The position numbers were made by a program, and so were the translations under genes. A DNA stretch of 64,000 nt, taken from contig JAAYDJ010000035.1 in the NCBI GenBank assembly GCA_012729335.1, positions 396,468-460,467 of the forward strand, written 5' to 3'. This document shows, piece by piece, positions 1-9,163 of this stretch. Each line of letters starts with the position of its first letter. Positions within the stretch are counted from its first letter, which is position 1. Source of the DNA: Bacteroidales bacterium. GTDB lineage: Bacteria > Bacteroidota > Bacteroidia > Bacteroidales > Prolixibacteraceae. The notes beneath the pieces were generated by a model, which saw only the letters and a program-made list of their open reading frames with translations, was not told the DNA's origin and did not search any database.

Positions 1-335
1 CGCGAATAGTCCAGGACCACCGGCAGGCTCTCCAAAACCTCCGCAGGAGCATAAAACCGCCACTGCCGGAGTCCTTTGGTGATTCCCTCCTGGGCAGAGA
101 TGAGTTTTTTCCCGGGATCGGAAAGAAAACTCCCCTGGTAAAACCAGATCCCCGCATACGCCTTGAACAACGCCATGCCGGCCACATTCCTCCCCAAATG
201 GGTATACACGGGAATCCCCCATTTGATGGTCTCCTCCATGCCGGCTTCCAGAAATACCTTCCTTAATCCCCGCAAGGCCTCTTCCCAGTACCCTGACTGC
301 GATACAAACGCTTCCGCGGATGGCGATCCTTTCAT
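1..335 (-). CDS. DUF1801/YdeI-like protein, 3' end outside window
   Basis: Read on the minus strand from ATG at 335 (N-terminus MKGSPSAEAF); the frame stays open for 111 codons to the window edge, so the C-terminus is missing. An AAGGAAA ribosome site lies just upstream. The segments ETIKWGIPVYTHLGRNVAG and ALFKAYAGIWFYQGSFL match the DUF1801/YdeI-YdhG family of small cytoplasmic alpha/beta proteins, sometimes called iron-chaperone-like, with no settled biochemical role. It begins 13 bp after galE on the same strand, so it is probably co-transcribed with it. A second family member lies at 25805-26161. Family assignment is fairly safe; function is not known. Confidence 0.75.
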   Translation of the reverse strand, partial: MKGSPSAEAFVSQSGYWEEALRGLRKVFLEAGMEETIKWGIPVYTHLGRNVAGMALFKAYAGIWFYQGSFLSDPGKKLISAQEGITKGLRQWRFYAPAEVLESLPVVLDYS

Positions 336-348
336 AAGATATTTTTCC

Positions 349-1374
349 TTATAATTCCCTGATTCTCTTCTCCCAGTTCCAGGCCGAGAGTAAGGTCTCT
401 TCCAGTCCCTTTTCTGCTTTCCACCCCAGCTCCTGGTTGGCCAGCGTCGTGTCGGCCCAGATTTTTTCGATGTCACCCGGCCGGCGTTCCACAATCCTGT
501 AGTTGAGCTGCAGACCGGTGACCTTCTCAAAGGCGCTGACGATCTCCAGTACCGAACTTCCCTGCCCTGTTCCCAGGTTGAAAATTTCAAAGCCCGCCTT
601 ATTTTTACCCTGCAATAACCTTTCAATGGCCACCACATGTGCTTTGGCCAGATCCACCACGTTTATGTAATCGCGGATGGCCGATCCGTCAGGGGTATCA
701 TAATCATTTCCGAAGACTTTCAGTTCATCGCGTAATCCGGCCGCTGTCTGGGTTATGAACGGAACCAGGTTCTGGGGGACCCCCAGGGGCAATTCCCCGA
801 TCAGGGCTGTAGGATGCGCCCCGATGGGATTGAAGTATCGCAGGGCGATTCCCCTGAGTTGAGGATAGGCCTGAATGGCATCCCTCAGGATATCCTCATT
901 GACCCGCTTGGTATTTCCGTAAGGCGATTCCGCATCCTTGCGTGGCGTCGCCTCGGTCACCGGAAGCCGTTCAGGCTGCCCGTAGACCGTGCATGATGAC
1001 GAAAAAACCATGTGCGGGATGCCGTATTTTAACTGGCATTCGAGTATATTCAGCATGGATACCAGGTTGTTGCGGTAATAATGCAGGGGCATCTCCACCG
1101 ATTCCCCCACGGCTTTTGACGCCGCAAAGTGGATGATCGCCCTGATATCGTGGTGACGGTTAAAAAAACTCTCCGTTTTGGCCTGGTCAGACAGGTTGAA
1201 TCGCGAAAAGGCAGGTTTGATGCCGGTTATTTTCCGGATATTCTCCAGTACCTCCGGCCCCGAATTGGAAAGATCATCCACGACAATCACCTCATATCCG
1301 GCCTCCTGCAACTCCACAACCGTGTGGCTGCCAATGTATCCGGTCCCCCCGGTCACCAATACCTTGTCTGACAT
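349..1374 (-). CDS. galE: UDP-glucose 4-epimerase
   Basis: A 341-residue cytoplasmic short-chain dehydrogenase-like enzyme that interconverts UDP-glucose and UDP-galactose, using bound NAD. The N-terminal GGTGYIGSHT is the NAD-binding glycine motif. FSSSCTVYG and YGNTK give the Ser and Tyr-x3-Lys catalytic residues, and RYFNPIGAHP followed by RDYINVVDLA is typical of GalE. Length matches the family (about 340). It heads a minus-strand unit followed by the DUF1801 gene. A TACCTTTG box at 1389-1396 (minus strand) lies about 15 bp before the ATG. It would supply UDP-galactose for surface glycans or feed galactose into central metabolism. Confidence 0.95.
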   Translation of the reverse strand: MSDKVLVTGGTGYIGSHTVVELQEAGYEVIVVDDLSNSGPEVLENIRKITGIKPAFSRFNLSDQAKTESFFNRHHDIRAIIHFAASKAVGESVEMPLHYYRNNLVSMLNILECQLKYGIPHMVFSSSCTVYGQPERLPVTEATPRKDAESPYGNTKRVNEDILRDAIQAYPQLRGIALRYFNPIGAHPTALIGELPLGVPQNLVPFITQTAAGLRDELKVFGNDYDTPDGSAIRDYINVVDLAKAHVVAIERLLQGKNKAGFEIFNLGTGQGSSVLEIVSAFEKVTGLQLNYRIVERRPGDIEKIWADTTLANQELGWKAEKGLEETLLSAWNWEKRIREL

Positions 1375-1388
1375 ATTTATTTTTTTTG

Positions 1389-1396
1389 CAAAGGTA
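1389..1396 (-). promoter_or_regulatory. galE -7 box
   Basis: Minus-strand TACCTTTG, an exact match to the Bacteroidota TAnnTTTG -7 element, 15 bp upstream of the galE ATG. No clear -33 TTG is seen at the usual distance. It sits back to back with the box for the divergent gene. Confidence 0.6.
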
Positions 1397-1422
1397 ACAT
1401 ATTACCAGTCCGCCCCTTTCCT

Positions 1423-1430
1423 TATTTTTG
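1423..1430 (+). promoter_or_regulatory. -7 box of the HU/SPOR gene
   Basis: TATTTTTG matches TAnnTTTG and ends 13 nt before the GTG start at 1444. Transcription beginning 5-7 nt after the box would leave a leader of under 10 nt, so the mRNA may be almost leaderless. There is no Shine-Dalgarno-like sequence before the GTG. Confidence 0.5.
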
Positions 1431-1443
1431 CAAAAAAGCGACT

Positions 1444-2634
1444 GTGGACTTATCAGGATATATCAGGGAATTACTGGAAGATCATGACTTTGTGATACTT
1501 CCCGGCGCCGGGGCCTTTATGGCTTCTTACCGTCCGGCACAACCCGACGAGACAGGAAAAATGCTGCTCCCTCCCTCCAGGGAACTCTATTTCAATCCTG
1601 AACTGAAAATGAACGACGGATTATTACCGGGGTATGTGATGCGGCAGGCGGAGGTGACCCTTCGTGAAGCCAGAAAGATGGTGTCGGAATATGTCGACGA
1701 CCTCCTTTATCATCTTGACCGTGACGGGCAGGTGACTCTGGAGCACCTGGGGACCCTCACCAAACGGGAGGAGGAGATCGCCTTCACTCCCCTGGGGGCA
1801 CTGCGTCAGCTGCCAGCGGCATACGGACTTATTCCCGTGGCCATGGATGCAGCCACCCCAGGTGAGGTCACCCATAAATCAGGCACATCCGCTGCGGAGG
1901 AACACGAGGGACTGGTAGCGAAGAAGCCTGACGAACCCGTTCATGCGAAGCCTGACGGACCTGCTCCTGAGAAGCCTGACGAACCTGCTCCCGGGAAACC
2001 TGACGAACCTGCTCCCGGGAAGCCTGACGAACCTGCTCCCGGGAAGCCTGACGAATCCGTTCATGCGGTTCCTGAAAGACCTGCTCCTGAGAAGCCAGGC
2101 AAATCGGCACCGGGCAGGAACCGCAGGCGGGCGTTGCGGGTCATATTACCTGCAGTGGGGCTCATGCTGGGGGCCCTGCTGATCTGGGTTTTGGTGGTCC
2201 GTGAACATCCTGTCGCGGATCGCACCCCGCAAAGCAGGGAACAGCAGAAGGCGGCAGCGGCTCCCGCCCACCCCGCCGGAGAGGGTGACATCTCCGCACA
2301 AGCAGACATGACGACCAAGGATACCCTGAGAGGGGAAATGGCACCGGCCGTAAGCGCCTTACCCGCTGCACAGACGGGCACCACCATGGCGGAAGCCCCT
2401 GACAGGCCCTATTACCTGGTGGCCGGCAGCTTCCGCTCACAGAAAAACGCCGGGGAGTTCATGGAGAAACTGACCCGCGAGGGATTCCGGCCGGTCAGCC
2501 TGGGGCAGGTCGGCAGTTACTGGTTCGTGGCAACCGATAGTTTCCGGACTAAAAGAGAAGCCGTCAGGGCCGTCAACAGCTTCATCAACACCCACCCCGG
2601 CAGTGAGGCATGGATCTATAAGCCCCGAAATTGA
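1444..2634 (+). CDS. HU-CCDC81-like and SPOR domain membrane protein
   Basis: 396 residues starting at GTG. Residues 1-125 resemble the Bacteroidota HU-like (CCDC81-type) N-terminal domain (MDLSGYIRELLEDHDFVILP, then NPELKMNDGLL). Residues about 161-224 are an 8-residue repeat tract of the KPDEPAPG type. One membrane helix follows (VILPAVGLMLGALLIWVLVV, near 232-251), and a C-terminal SPOR domain (YYLVAGSFRSQKNAGEF...) spans about 320-396. The predicted topology puts the HU-like part in the cytoplasm and SPOR in the periplasm. SPOR domains bind denuded septal peptidoglycan, which suggests a cell-division protein. The start is set by the HU-like N-terminus, since no in-frame ATG lies before it. 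Domain calls are firm; the precise role is inferred. Confidence 0.8.
   Translation: MDLSGYIRELLEDHDFVILPGAGAFMASYRPAQPDETGKMLLPPSRELYFNPELKMNDGLLPGYVMRQAEVTLREARKMVSEYVDDLLYHLDRDGQVTLEHLGTLTKREEEIAFTPLGALRQLPAAYGLIPVAMDAATPGEVTHKSGTSAAEEHEGLVAKKPDEPVHAKPDGPAPEKPDEPAPGKPDEPAPGKPDEPAPGKPDESVHAVPERPAPEKPGKSAPGRNRRRALRVILPAVGLMLGALLIWVLVVREHPVADRTPQSREQQKAAAAPAHPAGEGDISAQADMTTKDTLRGEMAPAVSALPAAQTGTTMAEAPDRPYYLVAGSFRSQKNAGEFMEKLTREGFRPVSLGQVGSYWFVATDSFRTKREAVRAVNSFINTHPGSEAWIYKPRN
1924..2115 (+). repeat. 24-bp tandem repeats encoding KPDEPAPG
   Basis: Eight consecutive 24-bp units in frame. Three central copies differ by at most one base (aag/aaa cct gac gaa cct gct ccc ggg). Flanking copies are degenerate, and two of them carry the variant ending gtt cat gcg. 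The tract encodes a Pro/charged linker just before the membrane helix, probably spanning part of the cytoplasmic side. Near-identical central units imply recent expansion by slippage or recombination. Confidence 0.9.
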
Positions 2635-2639
2635 AAAGA

Positions 2640-2664
2640 GAGGCTGCCCGGGTGGGACAGCCTC
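2640..2664 (+). terminator. possible terminator after HU/SPOR gene
   Basis: GAGGCTG (2640-2646) pairs with CAGCCTC (2658-2664) directly after the stop codon. The following run is ctt-aaaa, so the U tract is poor. The remaining gap up to 2907 shows no gene. Confidence 0.4.
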
Positions 2665-2907
2665 CTTAAAACGAAACAGAAAAGACAGAAAACAAACAGA
2701 ATCCATTAAACCAGGCTCTTACAGGGAAGAACCTGCCTAAGTAATGCAAAGCACATGCCAAACCCGGGGCGTTCCGGGAAAAGCGGGAGGCTGGGCTTTC
2801 TCACAGCACGGCCGGGGCCCCGTTCCATGATCATTCCGGTGAACAGACTTGGGGGGTCACATCCACACCGTAACAGGTGACGATTCCGGAGAAGTACCGA
2901 AAATAAG

Positions 2908-2915
2908 TATATTTG
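2908..2915 (+). promoter_or_regulatory. -7 box of the propeller/LuxR regulator
   Basis: TATATTTG matches TAnnTTTG and ends 8 nt before the ATG at 2924. As with the HU/SPOR gene, the predicted transcript would have almost no leader. No good -33 element is seen. Confidence 0.5.
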
Positions 2916-2923
2916 TTTGCATT

Positions 2924-5833
2924 ATGCGGTATCTCCCCACCCTGATCATCAGTCTGCTCCTGGCGGTGGCGTCCCCTGCCGGCGGCACGGGAATTAAAAA
3001 CATCGGGATTCCCGCCATCCGGAATTTCCCCAGGGGTCTCTACCGGGCTTCCACACAAAACTGGTCGGTCGTGCAGGACCACCGCGATTTCCTTTATTTC
3101 GCCAACAACGACGGCCTCCTGGAATATGATGGGACTTACTGGGTATTGCACCAGTTTGTGGAACCGGCCCTCACCAGGTCCCTGGCAACCGACGGCAAAG
3201 GCACCCTTTACGCCGGAATGGTCAACGAATTCGGCATGGTCAGACCCGATGCCCGTGGAAAACTCCAGTTCACCTCCTTCCGGCAGGGACTTCAGGGTTT
3301 TCCCAATGACCTCGGAGATATCTGGAGGGTCTTCGCTACCCCCGAAGGCATTTTCTTCCAGAGTTTCTCCTATCTCTTCCAGTTCAGTCCGCAGGGAGAA
3401 TTGATCCGCCATTTCTCCTCGCCCGGAAACTTCAGGTTTTCCTTTCTGGTGCATGGCCGGTTATACCTCCAGGAGATGGGAAGGGGACTTCTGCTGCTGG
3501 AAGGGGACCAGCTGGTAAAACTGCCCGGTTTGGAGTCATTGGTGGACAAGGAGATATGGGCTCTTCTGCCTGGTTATGGAAACCAGTTGATCATCGGCAC
3601 CTCCGCCCACGGAGTGTTCACTTTTTCAGGAAGCGGACTGACACCATGGACGACCCCTGCCAACGAACTGTTGCGGTCCCACCAGATTTTCTCGGCCTGC
3701 CCCGTGGGGGAGAACAGCCTGGCCTTCGGAACCATCCGCGGGGGGGTCGTCATCACCACGGCCACCGGGGAACTGATCCAGCACCTTGACAAAAACAACG
3801 GCCTCCAAAACAACACGGTACTGAGCATTACCACCGACCGGAAGGGGAATCTCTGGATGGGCCTTGACAACGGCATCGACTTTGCGGAAATCAGTTCTCC
3901 CCTCACATTTCTGCACCATCCCGGGGGTTTCGGCACCGGATATGCGGCTGCCATCCACAACGGATATCTTTACCTGGGAACCAACAACGGGTTGTTTGCC
4001 TCCCCCTGGTCCCCGGCCAATACCGGCAGCCAGCCCTCCTTCCGGCTGGTCCCCCATACCGTGGGGCAGGTATGGCACCTGAGTGTCCACGCAGATCAGC
4101 TCCTTTGCGGTCACGACAACGGCACATACCTCGTCCGCGGTATGGAAGCCACCCGGATCTCCATGGAGAGGGGGGCCTGGACCTTCATCGAACTCTCCCG
4201 TCATCCCGGAAAACTCATCGGCGGCACCTATGAGGGACTTACCCTTTACCAATACCTGCCAGCACTGAAAAGATGGGAATTCGTCAAACTCCTCCCCGGG
4301 TTCCGGGAATCCTCACGCGTCATGGAAGAAGACCGCGAAGGCAACCTCTGGATGACCCATGGCTTCAAGGGGGCCTTCAAAATCAAACTCAGCGACCAGG
4401 CCGACTCCGTCATCCAAACGGAATACTACAACACCGAAAAGGGATTTGTCACCAATAATTACATCAACGTATATAAAATCGACAACCAGCCCGTCTTCTC
4501 AGCCCGGGAAGGGATCTTTACCTACAATGGGGCCACCAACCTGTTTGTCCGCGACACCCTGCTGGAAAAACGTTTCGGGACCCACGAGCACATTTCTTAT
4601 ATCAGGCAGGATGAAAAACGGAACATATGGTTCGTAGCCGGCAACAAACCAGCCCTCCTGAGGTGGGGGGAAGATGGCCGCCATACCCTGGTGAAGGCTC
4701 CCTTTGAACTGATTCACAACCATATGGTTGGGGGATTTGAGATGATTTATCCCTGGAACAATGACCACATCTTTTTCGGACTGGAGAATGGATTTGCCCA
4801 TTACACCCCTGAACCGGAGGCCTTCGGGGAGTTGCCCTTCAGGGTATTTATCAGGCGGGTGGAAATCGGAGGAGAGCTCTTCTATTCCGGAAACGGGGAG
4901 ACACAAAACGCCGATGCCCTTCTCCCCACCTTTCCCTACAGGGAAAATGCGGTAAGGGTTACCTTTTCAGCCCCCCGTTATGACGGTAAAAAAGAGGTGG
5001 AATACAGTTACCGCCTCTCCCGTGGAAGCGGGAATGGGTGGTCGCCCTGGTCCCAGTCCACCACCTGCGAGTTCACCAACCTGCGGGAAGGGGAATACCT
5101 GTTCACCGTCAGGGCCAGAGATGCCCTGGGCACCCTCAGCCCATCCGACACCTTCCGGTTCAGGATCTCCCCGCCATGGTACCGGTCTCACCTGGCCCTG
5201 TCAGGCTATCTGCTGCTGGGATTGATGCTGCTCACCCTTCTTACCTGGTTTATCCTGCGCCGCATGGAAATCTCCCGCCGCCGTGAACGCCTTCGCCAAC
5301 TGAGAAACTACCGCTCCAAAGAACAACAATACCAGCGCGAAGCCCTCATCGCCGAAAAGGAGATCATGAACCTGCGCAATGAAAAACTCAGGGAGAGTAT
5401 GATCCACCGCGACAAGGAACTCGCCAACCAAACCCTTCACCTCATCCGGAAAAACAAATTCCTGGTAAAAATCAAGGAAGAGCTCCGGAAAATGGAAATA
5501 CAGTCCCGTGACGAGAGCCTGAAAACCAGGCTGGCCATGCAGATCCGCAGAATCGACAAGGAAATAGACGATGAGAAACAGTGGGAGGTATTTGAAACCG
5601 CCTTCGATGAGGTGCATGAGGACTTCCTGGTGCGCCTCAAAGAACGGTTTCCCGACCTCACCCCCCGGGAAATGCGCCTTTGCGCCTACCTTAAAATGAA
5701 CATAAGCACCAAAGAGATCTCCACGCTGATGAATATATCAGTCAGGGGTGTGGAGATCAGCCGCTACCGTCTTCGCAAAAAACTGGGCATCGGCAGAGAA
5801 ACCAACCTGACCTCATTTATCCTTGGGCTGTAA
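2924..5833 (+). CDS. propeller sensor/LuxR-type transmembrane regulator
   Basis: 969 residues from ATG 2924, which gives a clean signal sequence (MRYLPTLIISLLLAVASPAG). A farther upstream in-frame ATG adds 25 residues that would spoil it. The periplasmic part holds two-component-type propeller repeats (about 30-660; e.g. DRKGNLWMGLDNGI) and a Y_Y_Y domain (about 675-750). One membrane helix lies near 756-779, then a long coiled coil (780-890), then a LuxR-type helix-turn-helix (about 905-969: LTPREMRLCAYLKMNISTKE). It lacks histidine kinase and receiver domains, so it is a one-component relative of the hybrid sensors that control polysaccharide loci: ligand sensing outside, DNA binding inside. 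It sits directly upstream of susC on the same strand and is probably its activator, responding to beta-glucan oligosaccharides. Confidence 0.88.
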   Translation: MRYLPTLIISLLLAVASPAGGTGIKNIGIPAIRNFPRGLYRASTQNWSVVQDHRDFLYFANNDGLLEYDGTYWVLHQFVEPALTRSLATDGKGTLYAGMVNEFGMVRPDARGKLQFTSFRQGLQGFPNDLGDIWRVFATPEGIFFQSFSYLFQFSPQGELIRHFSSPGNFRFSFLVHGRLYLQEMGRGLLLLEGDQLVKLPGLESLVDKEIWALLPGYGNQLIIGTSAHGVFTFSGSGLTPWTTPANELLRSHQIFSACPVGENSLAFGTIRGGVVITTATGELIQHLDKNNGLQNNTVLSITTDRKGNLWMGLDNGIDFAEISSPLTFLHHPGGFGTGYAAAIHNGYLYLGTNNGLFASPWSPANTGSQPSFRLVPHTVGQVWHLSVHADQLLCGHDNGTYLVRGMEATRISMERGAWTFIELSRHPGKLIGGTYEGLTLYQYLPALKRWEFVKLLPGFRESSRVMEEDREGNLWMTHGFKGAFKIKLSDQADSVIQTEYYNTEKGFVTNNYINVYKIDNQPVFSAREGIFTYNGATNLFVRDTLLEKRFGTHEHISYIRQDEKRNIWFVAGNKPALLRWGEDGRHTLVKAPFELIHNHMVGGFEMIYPWNNDHIFFGLENGFAHYTPEPEAFGELPFRVFIRRVEIGGELFYSGNGETQNADALLPTFPYRENAVRVTFSAPRYDGKKEVEYSYRLSRGSGNGWSPWSQSTTCEFTNLREGEYLFTVRARDALGTLSPSDTFRFRISPPWYRSHLALSGYLLLGLMLLTLLTWFILRRMEISRRRERLRQLRNYRSKEQQYQREALIAEKEIMNLRNEKLRESMIHRDKELANQTLHLIRKNKFLVKIKEELRKMEIQSRDESLKTRLAMQIRRIDKEIDDEKQWEVFETAFDEVHEDFLVRLKERFPDLTPREMRLCAYLKMNISTKEISTLMNISVRGVEISRYRLRKKLGIGRETNLTSFILGL

Positions 5834-5907
5834 GGCCCCCATGGCCCTCACGATGAATTGTTATCAAATCATTTAATTTGGTTATTATACTAATTATTAA
5901 ATTTTTA

Positions 5908-5941
5908 GTGGAATCCACGATGTATTTTTGATGTAATCCAC
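5908..5941 (+). promoter_or_regulatory. candidate operator/promoter upstream of susC
   Basis: A dyad GTGGAATCCAC (5908-5918; arms GTGGA/TCCAC about a central A) lies next to TATTTTTG (5923-5930), an exact TAnnTTTG box. A further TCCAC half site follows at 5937-5941. The placement next to a -7 box, between a LuxR-type regulator and its likely target, suggests an operator. This is inference from position and symmetry only. Confidence 0.4.
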
Positions 5942-5980
5942 AAACAGGATTGTAGTATCATTTATGTAATCATTTGTTTT

Positions 5981-6008
5981 TTGATAAAGCGAAACCTCCG
6001 TAATTTAG
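5981..6008 (+). promoter_or_regulatory. alternative susC promoter
   Basis: TTG at 5981-5983, a 17-nt spacer, then TAATTTAG at 6001-6008 (one mismatch to TAnnTTTG). It would give a leader of about 55 nt before the susC ATG at 6068. It competes with the exact box at 5923-5930 as the start site; the sequence alone cannot decide. Confidence 0.4.
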
Positions 6009-6067
6009 CGCACGCTTTCAAGGCGTTTACAAACGAATTGTAAAAACGATGCATTAAAACACGATCT

Positions 6068-9000
6068 ATGAAAAAAGTCATTTTGCTTTATCTGTTCACA
6101 CTTTTATCCGCGGGGTTATTTGCCCAGGGGATAAGTGTCTCGGGAAAAGTCACCTCGGCTGAGGACAACCAGCCGCTCCCGGGAGTTTCGGTTGTCGTAA
6201 AAGGGACCACAGTGGGGACCATCACCAACTTTGACGGGGAGTACACCCTGGCCAATGTGCCGGCCAATGGCACCCTGGTTTATTCCTTTATCGGGATGAG
6301 GAGCCAGGAGCTTTCCGTGGACAACCGGCGCACCATTGATGTGGTTCTGGAGAGTGATGTCATTGGAGTCGACGAGGTGGTGGTGGTAGGCTACGGGGTC
6401 CAGAAAAAGAGTCTGGTCACCGGTGCCATTGCCAAGGTTGACGGGGAACAGCTCCGGAAGGCCACCGACATGCGGGTAACACAGGCTCTGCAGGGGAAAA
6501 CTGCAGGGGTGGTGATTGCCAGCAATTCGGGACAGCCGGGCGACCAGATTTCGGTGCGTGTACGTGGAACCGGCACCAATGGGGATGCCGAACCCCTGTA
6601 CATCATCGATGGGTTACCCATGAGCGGTGCCGGCACCGACTTTCTGAATTCGGGCGACATCGAGTCGATCGAAGTCCTCAAGGATGCGGCCTCGGCAGCC
6701 ATTTACGGAGCCCGCGGGGCCAACGGCGTGGTGCTGATCACCACCAAAACCGGCCGCAAGGGAACCAAGCTCACCGTCAATTATGACGGCTATTATGGCG
6801 TCCAGAACCCCTGGAAAAAAATCCCCCTGCTCAACAGCAGCGAATATGTGATGCTGATCAACGAGGCGGCCCTCAACGGCGGCCAGGATTACGCCTTTAC
6901 CCCTGCCGATATTGCCGGATTTACCGCCAATACCGACTGGCAGGATGAGATGTTCTACTACGATGCCCCCAAGCAAAATCATGCCCTTAATTTCACAGGG
7001 GGCAGCGATAAAATTGAATACTCCTCCTCCATTAACTATTTCAAGCAGGATGGTATTGTGGCCAAGGGCAAGTCCAATTTCGAGAGGATCAGTTATCGCC
7101 TGAGCACCAACGCCGATCTGGGAGCCGTCAAGGTGGGCGGTAACGTCAACCTGGCGGGCATCACCAGCAGAGGGGTGGCCACCAATGACAGGTATGGTAC
7201 CGGCCTGAACCAGGCCCTGAACATGCCCCCGATTGTGCCTGTATACAATGAGGACGGCTCTTATGCCACGCCCGAACAATTCGGGATAGGCATGCAGGAA
7301 ATCTCCAACCCGGTGGCTCTCCTTGATTATACCACCAACTCCAAAACCCGCACCAGCAAACTGATCGGCGGCGTCTTCGGGGAACTCAACTTCGGGAAAC
7401 TCGCCCAGGCCCTCACCGGACTCACCTTCCGCACCTCCTTCGGCGGGGAATTCTCTCTGGTTAACAACGACAACTACACGCCTTTTTATTATCTCGACGC
7501 CCTCCACTTCACGGTCACCGACCAGGCGGGTAAAAGCATGAACCAGTATTCCCGATGGAACTTCGAGAATGTGCTGACCTACGATAAAACCATTGATGCG
7601 CACCATTTTACCCTGATGGCCGGGACCACCGCCTTCAAGGACATGTGGGAAAGCATTTACGGATCGAAAAAGGATGTGATCTTTGATGATTTTGAGCACT
7701 CCTACCTTGACAATGCGACGGATCCTGAAAGTGCCGCCGTGGGTGGCGGAGCTTCGGAGCACACCGTGGCCTCCATTTTCGGTCGTGTCAATTATGACCT
7801 GCTCGACCGGTACATGTTTGCCGCCACCCTCCGCCGCGACGGTTCTTCCCGTTTCGGTTCCGAAAACAAATACGGCTATTTCCCCTCCGCCTCCCTCGGC
7901 TGGGTCCTTTCCCGCGAGGAGTTCATGGGAGGCCTCTCCAACCTGGTTGATATGCTGAAGATACGCGCCAGCTGGGGACAGAACGGAAACGAAAATATCG
8001 GTAACTTCGGTTACACCTCGATCATCGGCACAGGAGCCATTTATTATTTCGGCGACAGCAAAACCCAGTACAACGGCGCCGCACCTTCCAAAATCGCCAA
8101 TCCCTCCCTGAAATGGGAAACCTCAGAGCAGACCAACTTCGGGATTGACCTGATGAAGGCGGGTTTCAGGGCTACCCTTGACTATTACATCAAGACCACC
8201 AAGGACTGGCTGGTTACGGCCCCGGTACCCATGATGGTGGGGAACTCGGCACCCACCGTGAATGGAGGTTCTGTGCGCAACAGCGGCTTTGAGGCTGAAT
8301 TCGGGTATCGCAAGAAATTCGGGGATCTCAGTTTTGACGCATCCATCAACGGTGCGCTCAACAAGAATGAGGTACTCGATATCCGCAACTCCGAGAAAAG
8401 GCTGCAGGGAGGTGACGGTGGTTTCGGTCAGGCTGGGGTCCTCTATGCAGAAGTGGGTAAACCCATGGGTGTTTTCTACGGCATCAAGACCGACGGCATT
8501 TTTCAGACCGCCGAGGAAATCACCAGTTATAAGAACAGCACGGGCGGATTGATTCAGCCCAATGCCAAACCGGGTGACATCAAGTTCATTGACTTCAATG
8601 GTGACGGCCAGATTTCCGACGAAGACCGTCAGCAGATCGGCTCACCTTATCCCGATTTCACGGGGGGTCTTAACCTCAACCTCGAGTGGAAAGGCTTTGA
8701 CCTGAACATGTTCTGGTATGCCGCACTCGGCCAGGAGGTCTACAGCGCCACCCGCCGCTACGACATGAACTTCACCAACTTCCCGGCCGAATGGCTCAGC
8801 CGCTGGACAGGCCCCGGGACTTCCGACTATTATCCGCGGGTGACCTTTGTCGACGACAATGTGAACATGAAAACCGTCAGCGACTTCTTCATCCAGGATG
8901 GCAGCTTCGTGCGCCTGCGCAACTCCAGCCTGGGATATACCCTTCCCAAAAGCCTTACCGACTATGTTAAAATCAGCAGGGTCAGGCTGTATGTCTCCGC

Positions 9001-9136
9001 AGAAAACCTCTTCACCTTTACCTCCTACAAGGGATACGATCCCGAAATCGGGGGCGGCGTTTTCGATAATGGCATCGACCGCGGGATTTATCCGCAGGCC
9101 CGAACCATCCTCGGCGGTATCAGCGTTACCTTTTAA
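6068..9136 (+). CDS. susC: SusC-like TonB-dependent outer-membrane transporter
   Basis: 1022 residues. Signal peptide 1-19 (ends LFAQ), carboxypeptidase-regulatory-like domain about 23-105, the SusC hallmark DEVVVVGYGVQKKSLVTGAI just before the plug, plug about 115-230 (VRVRGTGTNGDAEPLYIIDG), then a 22-strand barrel ending in ...ISVTF. It imports oligosaccharides across the outer membrane using TonB energy, with the SusD lipoprotein as lid. Length is typical (about 1000-1100). It is followed by susD after 27 bp. The GH16 enzymes downstream point to beta-1,3-glucan (laminarin-type) or mixed-linkage oligosaccharides as substrate. Confidence 0.96.
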   Translation: MKKVILLYLFTLLSAGLFAQGISVSGKVTSAEDNQPLPGVSVVVKGTTVGTITNFDGEYTLANVPANGTLVYSFIGMRSQELSVDNRRTIDVVLESDVIGVDEVVVVGYGVQKKSLVTGAIAKVDGEQLRKATDMRVTQALQGKTAGVVIASNSGQPGDQISVRVRGTGTNGDAEPLYIIDGLPMSGAGTDFLNSGDIESIEVLKDAASAAIYGARGANGVVLITTKTGRKGTKLTVNYDGYYGVQNPWKKIPLLNSSEYVMLINEAALNGGQDYAFTPADIAGFTANTDWQDEMFYYDAPKQNHALNFTGGSDKIEYSSSINYFKQDGIVAKGKSNFERISYRLSTNADLGAVKVGGNVNLAGITSRGVATNDRYGTGLNQALNMPPIVPVYNEDGSYATPEQFGIGMQEISNPVALLDYTTNSKTRTSKLIGGVFGELNFGKLAQALTGLTFRTSFGGEFSLVNNDNYTPFYYLDALHFTVTDQAGKSMNQYSRWNFENVLTYDKTIDAHHFTLMAGTTAFKDMWESIYGSKKDVIFDDFEHSYLDNATDPESAAVGGGASEHTVASIFGRVNYDLLDRYMFAATLRRDGSSRFGSENKYGYFPSASLGWVLSREEFMGGLSNLVDMLKIRASWGQNGNENIGNFGYTSIIGTGAIYYFGDSKTQYNGAAPSKIANPSLKWETSEQTNFGIDLMKAGFRATLDYYIKTTKDWLVTAPVPMMVGNSAPTVNGGSVRNSGFEAEFGYRKKFGDLSFDASINGALNKNEVLDIRNSEKRLQGGDGGFGQAGVLYAEVGKPMGVFYGIKTDGIFQTAEEITSYKNSTGGLIQPNAKPGDIKFIDFNGDGQISDEDRQQIGSPYPDFTGGLNLNLEWKGFDLNMFWYAALGQEVYSATRRYDMNFTNFPAEWLSRWTGPGTSDYYPRVTFVDDNVNMKTVSDFFIQDGSFVRLRNSSLGYTLPKSLTDYVKISRVRLYVSAENLFTFTSYKGYDPEIGGGVFDNGIDRGIYPQARTILGGISVTF

Positions 9137-9163
9137 TTCAGCCCACTCTAAAAATTCACCATT

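Noticed and set aside
1924..2115. CRISPR-like array
   Set aside because: Units are contiguous 24-bp coding repeats without unique spacers and lie inside an open frame.
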